NCBI GenBank assembly: GCA_016183815.1
Contig: JACPDW010000033.1
Span: forward strand, 1 to 38,929
Direction: 5' to 3'
DNA length: 38,929 bases
Source: Flavobacteriia bacterium
GTDB taxonomy: Bacteria > Bacteroidota > Bacteroidia > Flavobacteriales_D > Crocinitomicaceae
Below, in pieces: positions 10,703 through 19,996 of the stretch (position 1 is the first letter of the stretch; each line of letters starts with the position of its first letter). The notes beneath the pieces are model-generated. The model made no database searches, had not been told where the DNA came from, and saw nothing but the letters and a program-made list of their open reading frames with translations. A program made the position numbers and the translations under genes.

Positions 10703-12924
10703 ATTTCAAGAGAATTTTCATAAATATCTTTTAGTTCTTCACAAAAACCATAATGTTGTTCATCTATCATGAATTTCCCTTTTGTAACATGTCCTAACAA
10801 AGTAAAATTCACTTCAGAATTAGACATCCATTCAATAAACATTTCTTCTTGTTCTTCACTTACAGAAATTACCACACGACTTTGAGCTTCTCCAAACAAA
10901 AAGGCATCTTCTCTTATTTCTGAATCAGTAACAATATCAAAACCTAAATTTCCAGCAAAAGCCATTTCAGCTAATGTAACAAACAAACCACCATCTGAAC
11001 AATCATGACAAGCATTTATCAATTTATTTTGTATTAAATCTTTGATACAATTTTGAACTTTAAATTCTTTATCTAAATCAAAGTAGGGAGCAGGTGATGC
11101 AACAACATTATGAAATGAATATAAATATTCAGAGCTAGAAATATCATTGACACTATCTCCAATTAGAAAAATTAAATCTCCTTTTTGTTTAAAAGACATC
11201 GACATAAAATTTTCTTTAGATTGAAGAATCCCAATCATTCCAATTGTAGGAGTAGGAAATACAGGCACTTCAACCCCATTTAGTACAGATTGGTTGTAAA
11301 AGGATACATTACCTCCTGTAACAGGAGTATTAAATTTTTCACAAGCTTTGGACATACCTTTTATTGCACCTACAAATTGCCAATACGATTCTGGGTTGTA
11401 AGGGTTGCCAAAATTTAAACAGTTGGTCACAGCACTTGGCTCTGCACCACTACAAACAATATTTCGTGCTGCTTCTGCTACTGCGATAGATGTCCCTTTT
11501 TCTGGGTCGGCATGAACATATCTTGAATTACAATCCACTGTCATTGCAACTGCTTTATTTGTTCCTTTAATAAAAACAACCCCAGCGTCACTAGGTGCAT
11601 TGCTTGTCATTGTTTTTGTGCCAACCATTGAGTCGTATTGTTCATAAATCCATTTTTTTGAAGCAATATTAGGATGTTGAAGTAAAAATAAAGCAACTTC
11701 TCTTAAATCTTCTGGCTGAGAAATAGAATCGATAGTAAACTTTTGAAAATCTTTAAAATAAGCTGGTTCTGAATAAGTTCTTTGGTATTGAGGAGCACCT
11801 CCGCCTAAAACTAAAGATTCTGCAGGAACATCACCAACCAATTCATTATTCATAAAATATCTTACTCGTTTACTTTGAGTTACTTCTCCAATTTCTACTG
11901 CATGTAAATCCCATTTTTCAAAAATATTTTTGACAATATCTTCTTTACCTTTTTTAACAACAACCAACATTCTTTCTTGTGATTCAGACAAAAGAATTTC
12001 ATATGGTAACATATTCTCTTGTCGAGTGGGAACTTTATCTAGATAGATATCCATTCCAACACCACCGCCAGCACTCATCTCACAAGTAGAACAAGTGATA
12101 CCAGCAGCACCCATATCTTGCATCCCAACAACAGCATCAGTTTGAGCCAATTCCATTGTTGCTTCCAATAACAATTTTTCTTGAAAAGGGTCGCCAACTT
12201 GAACTGAAGGCAAATCGTTAGCTGAATCAGCCGTAATATCTTTGGAAGCGAAAGCAGCACCAGCAATTCCGTCTTTACCAGTTGATGAGCCGACAATATA
12301 TACTGGATTTCCTGGTCCTTTAGCTTTAGAAGAAATAATTTTTTTACTATCAATTATACCGGCAGAAAAAGCATTAACTAATGGATTTTGTTCGAAGGAG
12401 GAATCAAAAAATACTTCACCTCCTATAACAGGAATTCCGAATGCATTACCATAGTCTCCAATTCCTTTTACCACACCTTTAACAAGCCATTTAGTACGAT
12501 TTGTGAGGATGTTTCCAAAACGCAACGAATTTAATTGTGCTATTGGTCTGGCTCCCATTGTAAAAATATCTCTGTTAATTCCACCGACGCCAGTGGCAGC
12601 ACCTTGATAGGGTTCGAGGGCACTTGGGTGGTTATGCGATTCAATTTTGAAAGCTACACCTAAACCATCACCTATATCAACAATTCCTGCATTTTCCTCG
12701 CCTGCTTTAACTAGTAGATGAGGACCTTCTTTTGGAAGTTGTTTGAGCCAAAAAATGGAATTTTTATAGGAACAATGTTCAGACCACATTACAGAATATA
12801 CGCTCAATTCAGTAAAATTTGGAGTGCGACCTAAAATATTTATTATTTCATTAAATTCAGACTCTAATAATCCTAATTCTTTTGCTTGTTCTAAACTTGC
12901 TTCCTTATGTAAACTATTTACCAT
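10687..12924 (-). CDS. purL: Phosphoribosylformylglycinamidine synthase, short-form PurL
   Basis: A 745-residue PurL of the small type that works with separate PurS and PurQ: it converts FGAR to FGAM using ATP and ammonia from PurQ. Signature stretches include [50 protein letters not shown] and [14 protein letters not shown], followed by the duplicated second AIRS half ([29 protein letters not shown]). The start is placed at ATG 12924 because the more upstream in-frame TTG (12945) lies inside a TAnnTTTG promoter motif. No purS or purQ is visible in the window. The gene runs convergently into the MBL hydrolase, overlapping 16 bases. Confidence 0.95.
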   Translation of the reverse strand: MVNSLHKEASLEQAKELGLLESEFNEIINILGRTPNFTELSVYSVMWSEHCSYKNSIFWLKQLPKEGPHLLVKAGEENAGIVDIGDGLGVAFKIESHNHPSALEPYQGAATGVGGINRDIFTMGARPIAQLNSLRFGNILTNRTKWLVKGVVKGIGDYGNAFGIPVIGGEVFFDSSFEQNPLVNAFSAGIIDSKKIISSKAKGPGNPVYIVGSSTGKDGIAGAAFASKDITADSANDLPSVQVGDPFQEKLLLEATMELAQTDAVVGMQDMGAAGITCSTCEMSAGGGVGMDIYLDKVPTRQENMLPYEILLSESQERMLVVVKKGKEDIVKNIFEKWDLHAVEIGEVTQSKRVRYFMNNELVGDVPAESLVLGGGAPQYQRTYSEPAYFKDFQKFTIDSISQPEDLREVALFLLQHPNIASKKWIYEQYDSMVGTKTMTSNAPSDAGVVFIKGTNKAVAMTVDCNSRYVHADPEKGTSIAVAEAARNIVCSGAEPSAVTNCLNFGNPYNPESYWQFVGAIKGMSKACEKFNTPVTGGNVSFYNQSVLNGVEVPVFPTPTIGMIGILQSKENFMSMSFKQKGDLIFLIGDSVNDISSSEYLYSFHNVVASPAPYFDLDKEFKVQNCIKDLIQNKLINACHDCSDGGLFVTLAEMAFAGNLGFDIVTDSEIREDAFLFGEAQSRVVISVSEEQEEMFIEWMSNSEVNFTLLGHVTKGKFMIDEQHYGFCEELKDIYENSLEIYLEK

Positions 12925-12942
12925 ACGAGTAATTATAAAGCA

Positions 12943-12950
12943 CAAATTTA
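12943..12950 (-). promoter_or_regulatory. TAnnTTTG -7 element for purL
   Basis: The minus strand reads TAAATTTG, ending 18 bases before the purL ATG at 12924. No -33 TTG is seen at the expected spacing. Confidence 0.5.
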
Positions 12951-13038
12951 GAAATTAAAGAGCAATTTAGATGAAGAATAATTATTTTTACAAACAATAA
13001 AATTAAGATTTAATCTGACGGATAATTTTTAATAAAAA

Positions 13039-14064
13039 TTGAATAAAGAAAAATCATATTTTCAGTTTATAGATGTTTTAAGAATAATAGCCATTATTAT
13101 CTCATTTTTACATCATTCTGCATTAATTTTTTTTCTACATGGACATACATTCTTTTTCTTTTTATCTGGATTTCTATTGACATACAGATTTCAACAAGAG
13201 TTAAATAAAAATTCATATTTTGATTTATGGGCTTTTACGATAAAAAGAATGTTTAGAATACTACCTATCTATTTATTAATTGTATTTTTTGTTTATTATT
13301 TTCTTCCATTTTTTACTGAAAAACATTTTAAAACTATACCTATTTATCAATATCTACTTTTGATTTCAAATTATTCAACTGTTAAACACGTATTTATTTT
13401 AATGATTCTGTGGTCAGTGGCTGTACAAGAACAGTTTTACATATTTATTTCAATAGTTTATAAGTTTTTTAGTCGATATTTAATTGAAATTGCCATAGGA
13501 ATGATTATTTTTTCAACTTTTTATAAAATGTTTTTATATAATCAAAAAATTAATTTTTATATTCATACTTTAAGTCATTTTTCATCTTTTGGTTTTGGTA
13601 TAATATATTCTTTAAAATACAAAGAATTAAATAGTTATATTAAAAATAAGTGGAGAAATTTGTTGTTTATTTTTTCAATTCTATTGTTAATATATTTACC
13701 ATATAAATTAAAAGATAATTATTTTTGGGTAATGTTAGATAATGTTGTAGTTTGTTGTTTTTTTATAGTCATGTTTAATTTTTTTATCAATAAAAATTAT
13801 ATTCAAATAAAAAATAAAATCATATTATTCTTTTTAAAACTATATTACGATTTGTATTGTTATCAAGGAGTAGTATTAACTTTTACAAATTTTGTTTTAT
13901 TATCAAAATATCCAAATCTAACTTACATGTCAATAATTGTAATTAATTTGATTTTATTATTTATTATCTCATCAATTAGTTATGTCTTAATAGAAAATCC
14001 AATGATATTTCTTTCAAAAAAAATAATCAACACAAAATTTAAGAAAAATTCTAAATTAAAATAA
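13039..14064 (+). CDS. Acyltransferase family 3 membrane protein
   Basis: A 341-residue polytopic membrane protein. The N-terminus IDVLRIIAIIISFLHHSALIFF matches the acyltransferase-3 (OafA/NodX-like) family, with the paired histidines in the first membrane helix, then FFFFLSGFLLTYRF and the K-R-M-F-R-I-L-P-I-Y motif, followed by ILWSVAVQEQFY. About ten hydrophobic segments follow. Such enzymes O-acylate surface sugars. The start is TTG 13039, since no in-frame ATG precedes the conserved N-terminus. The next gene, also a membrane protein, begins 28 bases downstream with its own promoter-like motif. Confidence 0.85.
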   Translation: MNKEKSYFQFIDVLRIIAIIISFLHHSALIFFLHGHTFFFFLSGFLLTYRFQQELNKNSYFDLWAFTIKRMFRILPIYLLIVFFVYYFLPFFTEKHFKTIPIYQYLLLISNYSTVKHVFILMILWSVAVQEQFYIFISIVYKFFSRYLIEIAIGMIIFSTFYKMFLYNQKINFYIHTLSHFSSFGFGIIYSLKYKELNSYIKNKWRNLLFIFSILLLIYLPYKLKDNYFWVMLDNVVVCCFFIVMFNFFINKNYIQIKNKIILFFLKLYYDLYCYQGVVLTFTNFVLLSKYPNLTYMSIIVINLILLFIISSISYVLIENPMIFLSKKIINTKFKKNSKLK

Positions 14065-14077
14065 TCGGTATTTTATA

Positions 14078-14085
14078 TACTTTTG
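14078..14085 (+). promoter_or_regulatory. TAnnTTTG -7 element, very close to the start codon
   Basis: TACTTTTG ends 7 bases before ATG 14093, implying a leader of only a few bases for the membrane-protein/SDR/amidohydrolase operon. Confidence 0.45.
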
Positions 14086-14092
14086 TTTCAAT

Positions 14093-15583
14093 ATGTTTAT
14101 TCAAGTATTTTACCCAATAATTTTCTCTCTTGTACTTATTATAATTATTAGATTTCAAAAATTATTTCATATTCCCGGATTAAAAAAATGGGATTTAAAT
14201 CTTGCGTTTTTAATTAAAATTTCATCGAGCTTATTTTATTTATTTGTATTTGATGTATTATTTGGAAAAGGAATGTTAGCTTTTGATTCTTTACAATATT
14301 TTATCGATGGAAAAATTTTAAATGAAGTATTTTATAAATCACCTAAGTCTTATTTTCATATTTTAACAGGTTTTGGTGAAAGTTTAGAAATGGTTGAATA
14401 TTATCTTAATGAAACTGGGAAATGGTTTTATAGTGTTACTTTTTTTTTAGATGATTCGAAAAACATCATAAGAATTTGTTCTCTAATTGAATTTTTTGCA
14501 AGGAATTCCTTTTTTATTTATTTCATTGTTTTTGATATTATTTCTTTGCTTGGAATATATTATTTGACTAAAACTATTTATAAACTAACAACCTTAAACG
14601 TAAGGTTTGTCTTTTTTGGAATTTTGCTCCTTCCGAATTTATTGTTTTGGTCGAGTGGAATATTAAAAGAATCTCCATTAATCTTAGGTTTTGCTTTGTT
14701 TTTTTATTCTTTATATTTCTTAAAAAAAAATAATTTTAAACGAATATTTCTTTTTGTTTTATCTTTATTTCTTTTAATTGCATTCAAACCATATTTACTT
14801 TTAATTTTAATAATTGCTTTAATAATTTTTGCCATTAAAGAATTTGGAAAAATGTCCTATTTATTAAGTGTTTTTCTTTTTTTAACTTCCTTTATTTTAC
14901 TTAATCTTTTTCAACCTGAAATAAGAAAAAAAATAACAAGAACTATTTCTTTCAAACAACATGATTTTATAAATATCGGTAGAGGTGGAATTTATTGTCG
15001 TGACACCAATACAAATGTAGCATTCAATATTGCCCCAAAATATTATTCTTATTTTACAACGGACAGTATGCAAAATATAAAAATTAACAAAAAAATTCAT
15101 ATTTTTCAATTAAATAGATATCAAAAAATTATAGATCCAATTACAATTGATACAAACTCTACTATTAAACTTAAAGTTTGTAGTTTCTATGTAAAATCAA
15201 ATAGTTATATTAAAGTTACCCCCATTTCATCTTCTTTTAAACAATTAATGTTAAATATTCCAGAAGCTTTTATTAATGCTAATTTCCGACCTTTTCCCTT
15301 TGATGTTGGAAAAAAATTTAGAATTCCAGCATTTATTGAGACATTTTTACTCTTTTCTTTTTTATTTATTTCAATTTATTTCCGTAAAAAATTAAATACT
15401 AAAGAAAAGAATATTGTTTTTATTTTATCCATTTTTGCTGTCTTTCTTTCAATTTTAATTGGTTGGACAACGCCCGTTTTAGGAGCAATTATTAGATATA
15501 GAATTCCTGTTTACCTATCAATATTGTTAATTTCATTCATTTTAATAGACAAAAACAAACTATGGAAAAAAAATATATCTTAA
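14093..15583 (+). CDS. Polytopic membrane protein of unknown function
   Basis: A 496-residue protein with many hydrophobic segments, about 8-10 before residue 280 and several after 415. They flank a non-membrane region at roughly residues 280-390 (from KKITRTISFKQHDFINIGRG through SNSYIKVTPIS). The first extramembrane loop has KGMLAFDSLQYFIDG and a later one has LPNLLFWSSGILKESPLILG. The two-block topology with F-W-S-S-G-I-x-K-E resembles polysaccharide polymerase or lipid-linked glycosyltransferase-type proteins, but no family was firmly recognised. It follows an acyltransferase and its 3' end overlaps the SDR start by 22 bases. An envelope-glycan role is inference. Confidence 0.75.
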   Translation: MFIQVFYPIIFSLVLIIIIRFQKLFHIPGLKKWDLNLAFLIKISSSLFYLFVFDVLFGKGMLAFDSLQYFIDGKILNEVFYKSPKSYFHILTGFGESLEMVEYYLNETGKWFYSVTFFLDDSKNIIRICSLIEFFARNSFFIYFIVFDIISLLGIYYLTKTIYKLTTLNVRFVFFGILLLPNLLFWSSGILKESPLILGFALFFYSLYFLKKNNFKRIFLFVLSLFLLIAFKPYLLLILIIALIIFAIKEFGKMSYLLSVFLFLTSFILLNLFQPEIRKKITRTISFKQHDFINIGRGGIYCRDTNTNVAFNIAPKYYSYFTTDSMQNIKINKKIHIFQLNRYQKIIDPITIDTNSTIKLKVCSFYVKSNSYIKVTPISSSFKQLMLNIPEAFINANFRPFPFDVGKKFRIPAFIETFLLFSFLFISIYFRKKLNTKEKNIVFILSIFAVFLSILIGWTTPVLGAIIRYRIPVYLSILLISFILIDKNKLWKKNIS

Positions 15584-16332
15584 TCTCAGGAGCCAGTTCA
15601 GGAATAGGAAAAGCTTGTGCTCAAATTTTTGCAAAAAATGGGTTTTCATTAATCTTATTTGCAAGAAGAATAAAAAAATTAGAACAACTTCAAAATGAAT
15701 TAAAAAGTTTATATCCTGAAATTGAGGTGCATTCCTTTCAAGTTGACGTTAGAAATCCTAAAGAAATTGAAAATGCAATTAATCAATTTTCACTCGGATT
15801 AAAAAACAATATTCATATATTACTAAACAATGCTGGTCTTGCTTTAGACAGAAGTACAATAGATAAAGGCATAATCGAAGATTGGGATCAAATGATTGAT
15901 ACTAATTTGAAAGGATTATTGTATTTATCAAAAAAAATCATTCCTATTATGATAGAAAACAAAAAAGGCCACATTATCAATATGGGAAGTATTGCCGGCA
16001 AAGAAGTTTATCCTGAAGGAAACGTGTATTGTGCTTCAAAAGCTGCTGTTGATTCGATTTCTAAAGCTATGAGAATTGACCTTCTTCCTCATGGTATTAA
16101 GGTGAGTCAGATTTCACCTGGAGCAGTTGAAACAGAGTTTTCTTTAGTTCGTTATAAAGGAAATGTTGATCTTGCTAAAAATGTTTATAATGGCTTTATT
16201 CCTTTGAAAGCTGAAGACATCGCTGAATCAATTTTTTTCCTTGCTAATCAACCCGAGCATGTTTGTATAAATGACATTATTATCACTCCAACAGCTCAAG
16301 CAAATTCGGTTTTTTTTAATAAAATTTTATAA
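15562..16332 (+). CDS. Short-chain dehydrogenase/reductase (YdfG-like)
   Basis: A 256-residue classical SDR. The NAD(P) motif is SGASSGIGKACA, an arginine-rich ARRIKKLE follows beta-2 (NADP preference), and LLNNAGLAL is the NNAG motif. The catalytic Ser-Tyr-Lys appear in INMGSIAGKEVYPEGNVYCASK. It resembles the YdfG/serine 3-dehydrogenase group, which oxidises 3-hydroxy acids, but the substrate is not determined. It overlaps the upstream membrane-protein gene by 22 bases, and its stop codon shares a base with the next start (TAATG), indicating translational coupling. Confidence 0.92.
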   Translation: MEKKYILISGASSGIGKACAQIFAKNGFSLILFARRIKKLEQLQNELKSLYPEIEVHSFQVDVRNPKEIENAINQFSLGLKNNIHILLNNAGLALDRSTIDKGIIEDWDQMIDTNLKGLLYLSKKIIPIMIENKKGHIINMGSIAGKEVYPEGNVYCASKAAVDSISKAMRIDLLPHGIKVSQISPGAVETEFSLVRYKGNVDLAKNVYNGFIPLKAEDIAESIFFLANQPEHVCINDIIITPTAQANSVFFNKIL

Positions 16333-17957
16333 TGAAAAAAGTACTCTTTTTGTTTTTTCTTAGTGTTACCCTTCTTTCATGTATGAAAGAAAAAAACGCT
16401 GATATAATTGTTCATAATGCCAAAATTTTTACAATTGATAGTCAATATACTATACATGATGCTATGGCAATTAAAAATGGTAAAATTATTGAAGTGGGTG
16501 CTGAACACCAAATTTTAAATAAATACAATGCAAAAGAATGGATTAATGCCCAACAAAGAGAAGTTTATCCTGGATTTACTGATGCACATGGACATTTAAT
16601 TAGTATGATGCACCAAAAATTAAACATAGATTTACGAAACACAAATTCTTTTGAAGAGATTATACAAATTCTATCAAAATTCAAACATAAGAAAAAATTT
16701 ATTTTAGCAAGAGGTTGGGATCAGTCTTTATGGAAAAATACTAAATTCCCATCCAATCAAGAGTTAAATATTCTGTTTCCAAACATTCCTGTTTTATTAA
16801 TTAGGGTTGATGGTCATGCGGCTTTGGCAAATGAATTTTTACTCAAAAAAGCTAAAATTGATTTAAATACAAAGATTGATGGTGGAAAAATAATAGTTGA
16901 AAATGGTAAAATGACTGGTTTAGTTTTAGATAATGTGATAAACGAATTATTAAAACATCTCCCTTCTTATAGCATAACAGAAAAAATGGATGTGTTAACT
17001 AATATTGAAACCGAATTATTGTCTTATGGTATAACAGAAGTTCATGAAGCGGGTATTGAAAGAGATGAAATTGATTTATTTAAAAAAATGTATAAGCAAA
17101 AAGGATTTGTTTTGAGTGTATATGCTATGTTAATGCCTACTCCTCAAAATATTGATTTTGTTAAAAAAAATGGAAAAGTTTCATATAAAAATTTGCACAT
17201 TAGAAGTTTTAAAATTGTAGGTGATGGTTCTTTAGGGTCGAGAGGTGCTTGTTTAAAAAGACCTTATCATGATGAAAATCATTTATTTGGACATTTATTA
17301 TTCAAGTCAAATGAAATTGAAAAAATTCTAAAAATGGCTAAAAAGTATGATTATCAAGTAAATACTCATGCAATAGGTGATTCAACAAATAAGTTATTAC
17401 TTAATTTAATTGCAGCTACTTTTCCTGATAACAAAAACCATAGATGTAGAATGGAACATGCACAAGTTCTTGATGAGAATGATTTTTCTCTTTTTTCCAA
17501 ACATGGAGTAATTCCTTCCGTTCAACCTACTCATGCCGTTTCTGATATGAGATGGGCTGAAGATAGATTGGGAAAAAAAAGACTTCAAGGTGGTGCTTAT
17601 GCTTATGCTCGTTTGCTTAAAGAATGTGGAATTATTGTGTTTGGTACAGATTTTCCAGTTGAATTGTTTAATCCATTTTTGACTATACATGCTGCTGTTG
17701 AGAGGAAAAATAAGTCCAATGAACCTGAAATGGGATTTCTACCTGAACAAAAAATTAGTTTAAAAGATTGTATTAAAGCCATGACAATTTGGCCTGCTTT
17801 CGCTTCATTTCAAGAAAATAAAAAAGGTTCACTTGAAAAAGGTAAAGAAGCTACATTTTTTATTGCTTATTATCCTATTGAAACAAACAAAAAATTTAAG
17901 GAAAACTATTCTTATATGACTTTTATTAAAGGAAAAAAGGTTTATTCTGCTGAATAA
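16332..17957 (+). CDS. Amidohydrolase family 3 (YtcJ-like) lipoprotein
   Basis: A 541-residue metal-dependent amidohydrolase with a lipoprotein signal peptide (FFLSVTLLSC, lipobox LLSC at about residues 14-17), so it is predicted to sit in the periplasm or outer membrane. Metal-site motifs are GFTDAHGHLISM (HxH), the histidine in VNTHAIGDST, RMEHAQVL, and the late aspartate in IVFGTDFPVE. The family hydrolyses N-acyl, formyl or cyclic amide bonds; the substrate is unknown. It is coupled to the SDR by a TAATG overlap. A hairpin covers its final codons. Confidence 0.92.
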   Translation: MKKVLFLFFLSVTLLSCMKEKNADIIVHNAKIFTIDSQYTIHDAMAIKNGKIIEVGAEHQILNKYNAKEWINAQQREVYPGFTDAHGHLISMMHQKLNIDLRNTNSFEEIIQILSKFKHKKKFILARGWDQSLWKNTKFPSNQELNILFPNIPVLLIRVDGHAALANEFLLKKAKIDLNTKIDGGKIIVENGKMTGLVLDNVINELLKHLPSYSITEKMDVLTNIETELLSYGITEVHEAGIERDEIDLFKKMYKQKGFVLSVYAMLMPTPQNIDFVKKNGKVSYKNLHIRSFKIVGDGSLGSRGACLKRPYHDENHLFGHLLFKSNEIEKILKMAKKYDYQVNTHAIGDSTNKLLLNLIAATFPDNKNHRCRMEHAQVLDENDFSLFSKHGVIPSVQPTHAVSDMRWAEDRLGKKRLQGGAYAYARLLKECGIIVFGTDFPVELFNPFLTIHAAVERKNKSNEPEMGFLPEQKISLKDCIKAMTIWPAFASFQENKKGSLEKGKEATFFIAYYPIETNKKFKENYSYMTFIKGKKVYSAE

Positions 17958-17964
17958 ACCTTTT
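17935..17964 (+). terminator. Hairpin terminator overlapping the amidohydrolase stop codon
   Basis: A perfect 13-bp stem (AAAAGGTTTATTC 17935-17947 with GAATAAACCTTTT 17952-17964) encloses a 4-base loop. The TAA stop at 17955-17957 lies within the 3' arm. The T run is part of the stem, so this is an L-shaped or bidirectional-type terminator. Confidence 0.65.
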
Positions 17965-18330
17965 AATCAAAAACTGCTTGTCGAAAAACCAGAAAATACG
18001 ACAAAACATAAACCTTAAACCTTTAAAAATCTTTAATAAATACTGCAAGATATTTTTTAAAAACTTTTATAGCATAAACTACATTACAAATGTAAATCAG
18101 ATTTTTATTTTTATTTCGATAAATGAACATTTCTTTTCTTTGAATGAATAAATCTGTGTTTTGAATGAAAATTGTATTTTGAATTTAAAAATCTTAATTA
18201 TAAAGTTAAAATCATTGTCGGACAGAAAATCAAACAGGATGATTTATGTTCCTAATAAAATTTTCTAAAAATAAATCTTTTTTCTAAATATATTAAAAAA
18301 TAACTATTTTAGTAACCAAATTTAAAAAAT
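17965..18330. other. 366-bp AT-rich intergenic region
   Basis: No open reading frame, RNA gene or strong promoter was recognised. A small inverted repeat TTGTCG/CGACAA (17978-17983 and 17999-18004, 15-base loop) is present. TATTTTAG shortly before the transporter gene differs from the -7 consensus by one base and may be its promoter. Confidence 0.5.
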
Positions 18331-19839
18331 ATGTCGAGTACATCGGAAGCAGGTTGGGGTTCAAGAATTGGTCTTGTGTTGGCCATGGCAGGTAATTCAG
18401 TTGGATTAGGAAATTTTCTACGTTTTCCAGCACAAGCCATAGACAATGGTGGTGGAGCGTTTATAATACCTTATTTAGTTTGTTTTTTACTTATGGGTAT
18501 TCCTTTATTGTTTGTTGAATGGTCTATGGGTAGATTTGGAGGTAGATATGGTTATCATAGTACTCCATTTATTTTTCAGTCTTTTCATAAAGCACCCTAT
18601 TGGAAATATTTTGGAGTTTTTGGTATATTCACCAATTTAGCTGTTGCTACTTTTTATTGTTATTTGGAATCATGGGCATTATCGTGGGCTTATTATTCAG
18701 TAACTGGTGAATTTACAGGTATGAATCAACAAGAAGTGAAACAGTTTTTTACTGATTATATTGCTTTAGGCACCAACCAACCTATTATATTTTGGCTAAT
18801 TTGTTTAGTCATAAATACCTATATTTTATCAAGAGGATTATCAGGTGGTGTTGAAAAAGTTGCTAAGATTGGTATGCCTTTGTTACTGTTATTTGGAATA
18901 ATTTTAGCCGTAAGTGGGATAACAATACAAGCTGGAAATAGTGGTGCAATAAATGATGGTATTGTAGGTCTCAATTATTTATGGACACCAGATTTTTCTT
19001 CAATTTGGAATTTTGATGTTTGGGTCGCAGCAGCGGGTCAGATCTTTTTTACCTTATCTTTAGGCATGGGAAGTATCCATTGTTATGCTTCTTATGTGAA
19101 AAGTAAAGACGATATCGCTTTAAATTCAATGTCTGCTGGCTGGATGAATGGTTTTGTTGAAATTGTATTAGGATCTGCAATCATTATCCCCATCGCAATC
19201 GGTTATTTAGGTATTCCAATGGTTGAAGAGATGACATCAGGAGGATCTGGATTAGGAATTGGATTTGCTGTTTTACCTTCTCTATTTAGTAATTGGGGTG
19301 CATTTGGAATCGTAGCTGGTGTAATGTGGTTTGGTTTACTTTTTTTCGCGGGTATAACTTCTTCATTAGCAATGGGAACTCCAGTAATGGCTTTTATGGA
19401 AGATCATTTTTCATGGAAAAGAGTGCCCGCTGCACTTTTATTTGGAGTTATGATTCTACTTTTTGGTATCCCATGTGTTTTGTCTCAAGATGCTTTTAAT
19501 GAGTTTGATTACTGGGCAGGAACCGTTGCTTTAGTCATTTTTGCACTTATAGAAATTATTTTATTTGCTTGGGTTTTTGGAATGGATAAAGGATGGAAAG
19601 AAATTAATTTAGGAGCAGACATCAAAGTACCGATGATATTTAAATTTATAATTAAATATGTTTCCCCATTATTTTTACTAATTGTTTTTATTGGTGGGGC
19701 TCCTGCTATTTGGGAAAATGCGACCAAAGATTCCTCTTTTTATGGAATATTAGCAAGAATTTTATTATTATTTTTATTTATTTTTATATCCATTTTTGTA
19801 TATATTGCTTCCAAAAAAATTAAATCTGAAAAATTATGA
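18331..19839 (+). CDS. Sodium-dependent NSS-family amino-acid symporter (MetP-like large subunit)
   Basis: A 502-residue neurotransmitter:sodium symporter homologue with about 12 membrane helices. TM1 carries GLVLAMAGNSVGLGNFLRFP and IDNGGGAFIIPYLVCF, the unwound Na+/substrate-binding region typical of the family. Bacterial NSS members (LeuT, MhsT, MetP) import amino acids with Na+; the substrate here is not inferable, though the small-subunit neighbour suggests the methionine/alanine MetPS type. The stop codon overlaps the start of a 50-residue gene (ATGA), so both are probably translated together. Confidence 0.93.
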   Translation: MSSTSEAGWGSRIGLVLAMAGNSVGLGNFLRFPAQAIDNGGGAFIIPYLVCFLLMGIPLLFVEWSMGRFGGRYGYHSTPFIFQSFHKAPYWKYFGVFGIFTNLAVATFYCYLESWALSWAYYSVTGEFTGMNQQEVKQFFTDYIALGTNQPIIFWLICLVINTYILSRGLSGGVEKVAKIGMPLLLLFGIILAVSGITIQAGNSGAINDGIVGLNYLWTPDFSSIWNFDVWVAAAGQIFFTLSLGMGSIHCYASYVKSKDDIALNSMSAGWMNGFVEIVLGSAIIIPIAIGYLGIPMVEEMTSGGSGLGIGFAVLPSLFSNWGAFGIVAGVMWFGLLFFAGITSSLAMGTPVMAFMEDHFSWKRVPAALLFGVMILLFGIPCVLSQDAFNEFDYWAGTVALVIFALIEIILFAWVFGMDKGWKEINLGADIKVPMIFKFIIKYVSPLFLLIVFIGGAPAIWENATKDSSFYGILARILLLFLFIFISIFVYIASKKIKSEKL

Positions 19840-19988
19840 GTACTAGTGCATTAATATTAATTATTATAGTTTGGACTTTAGTAACCCTTATTACTGGATA
19901 TTTTTTTTATAAAATTTTAACTATTAAACCTAATCCTGAACCAGATTCCTATCTAGATAATGATCAGGAGGAACATTTGAAAAATTAA
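19836..19988 (+). CDS. MetS-family NSS transporter small subunit
   Basis: A 50-residue protein with one membrane helix (ALILIIIVWTLVTLITGYFF) followed by a short polar tail rich in Pro, Asp and Glu (KPNPEPDSYLDNDQEE). It overlaps the NSS symporter stop codon by an ATGA junction. In Corynebacterium MetPS, a comparable small membrane protein (MetS) is required together with the NSS permease for methionine/alanine import, and this fits in size, topology and position. It is easily missed because of its length. Confidence 0.82.
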   Translation: MSTSALILIIIVWTLVTLITGYFFYKILTIKPNPEPDSYLDNDQEEHLKN

Positions 19989-19996
19989 AGTGTATT

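Noticed and set aside
17978-18004. TTGTCG/CGACAA inverted repeat after the amidohydrolase
   Set aside because: Only six base pairs with a 15-base loop; expected by chance in this length of sequence.
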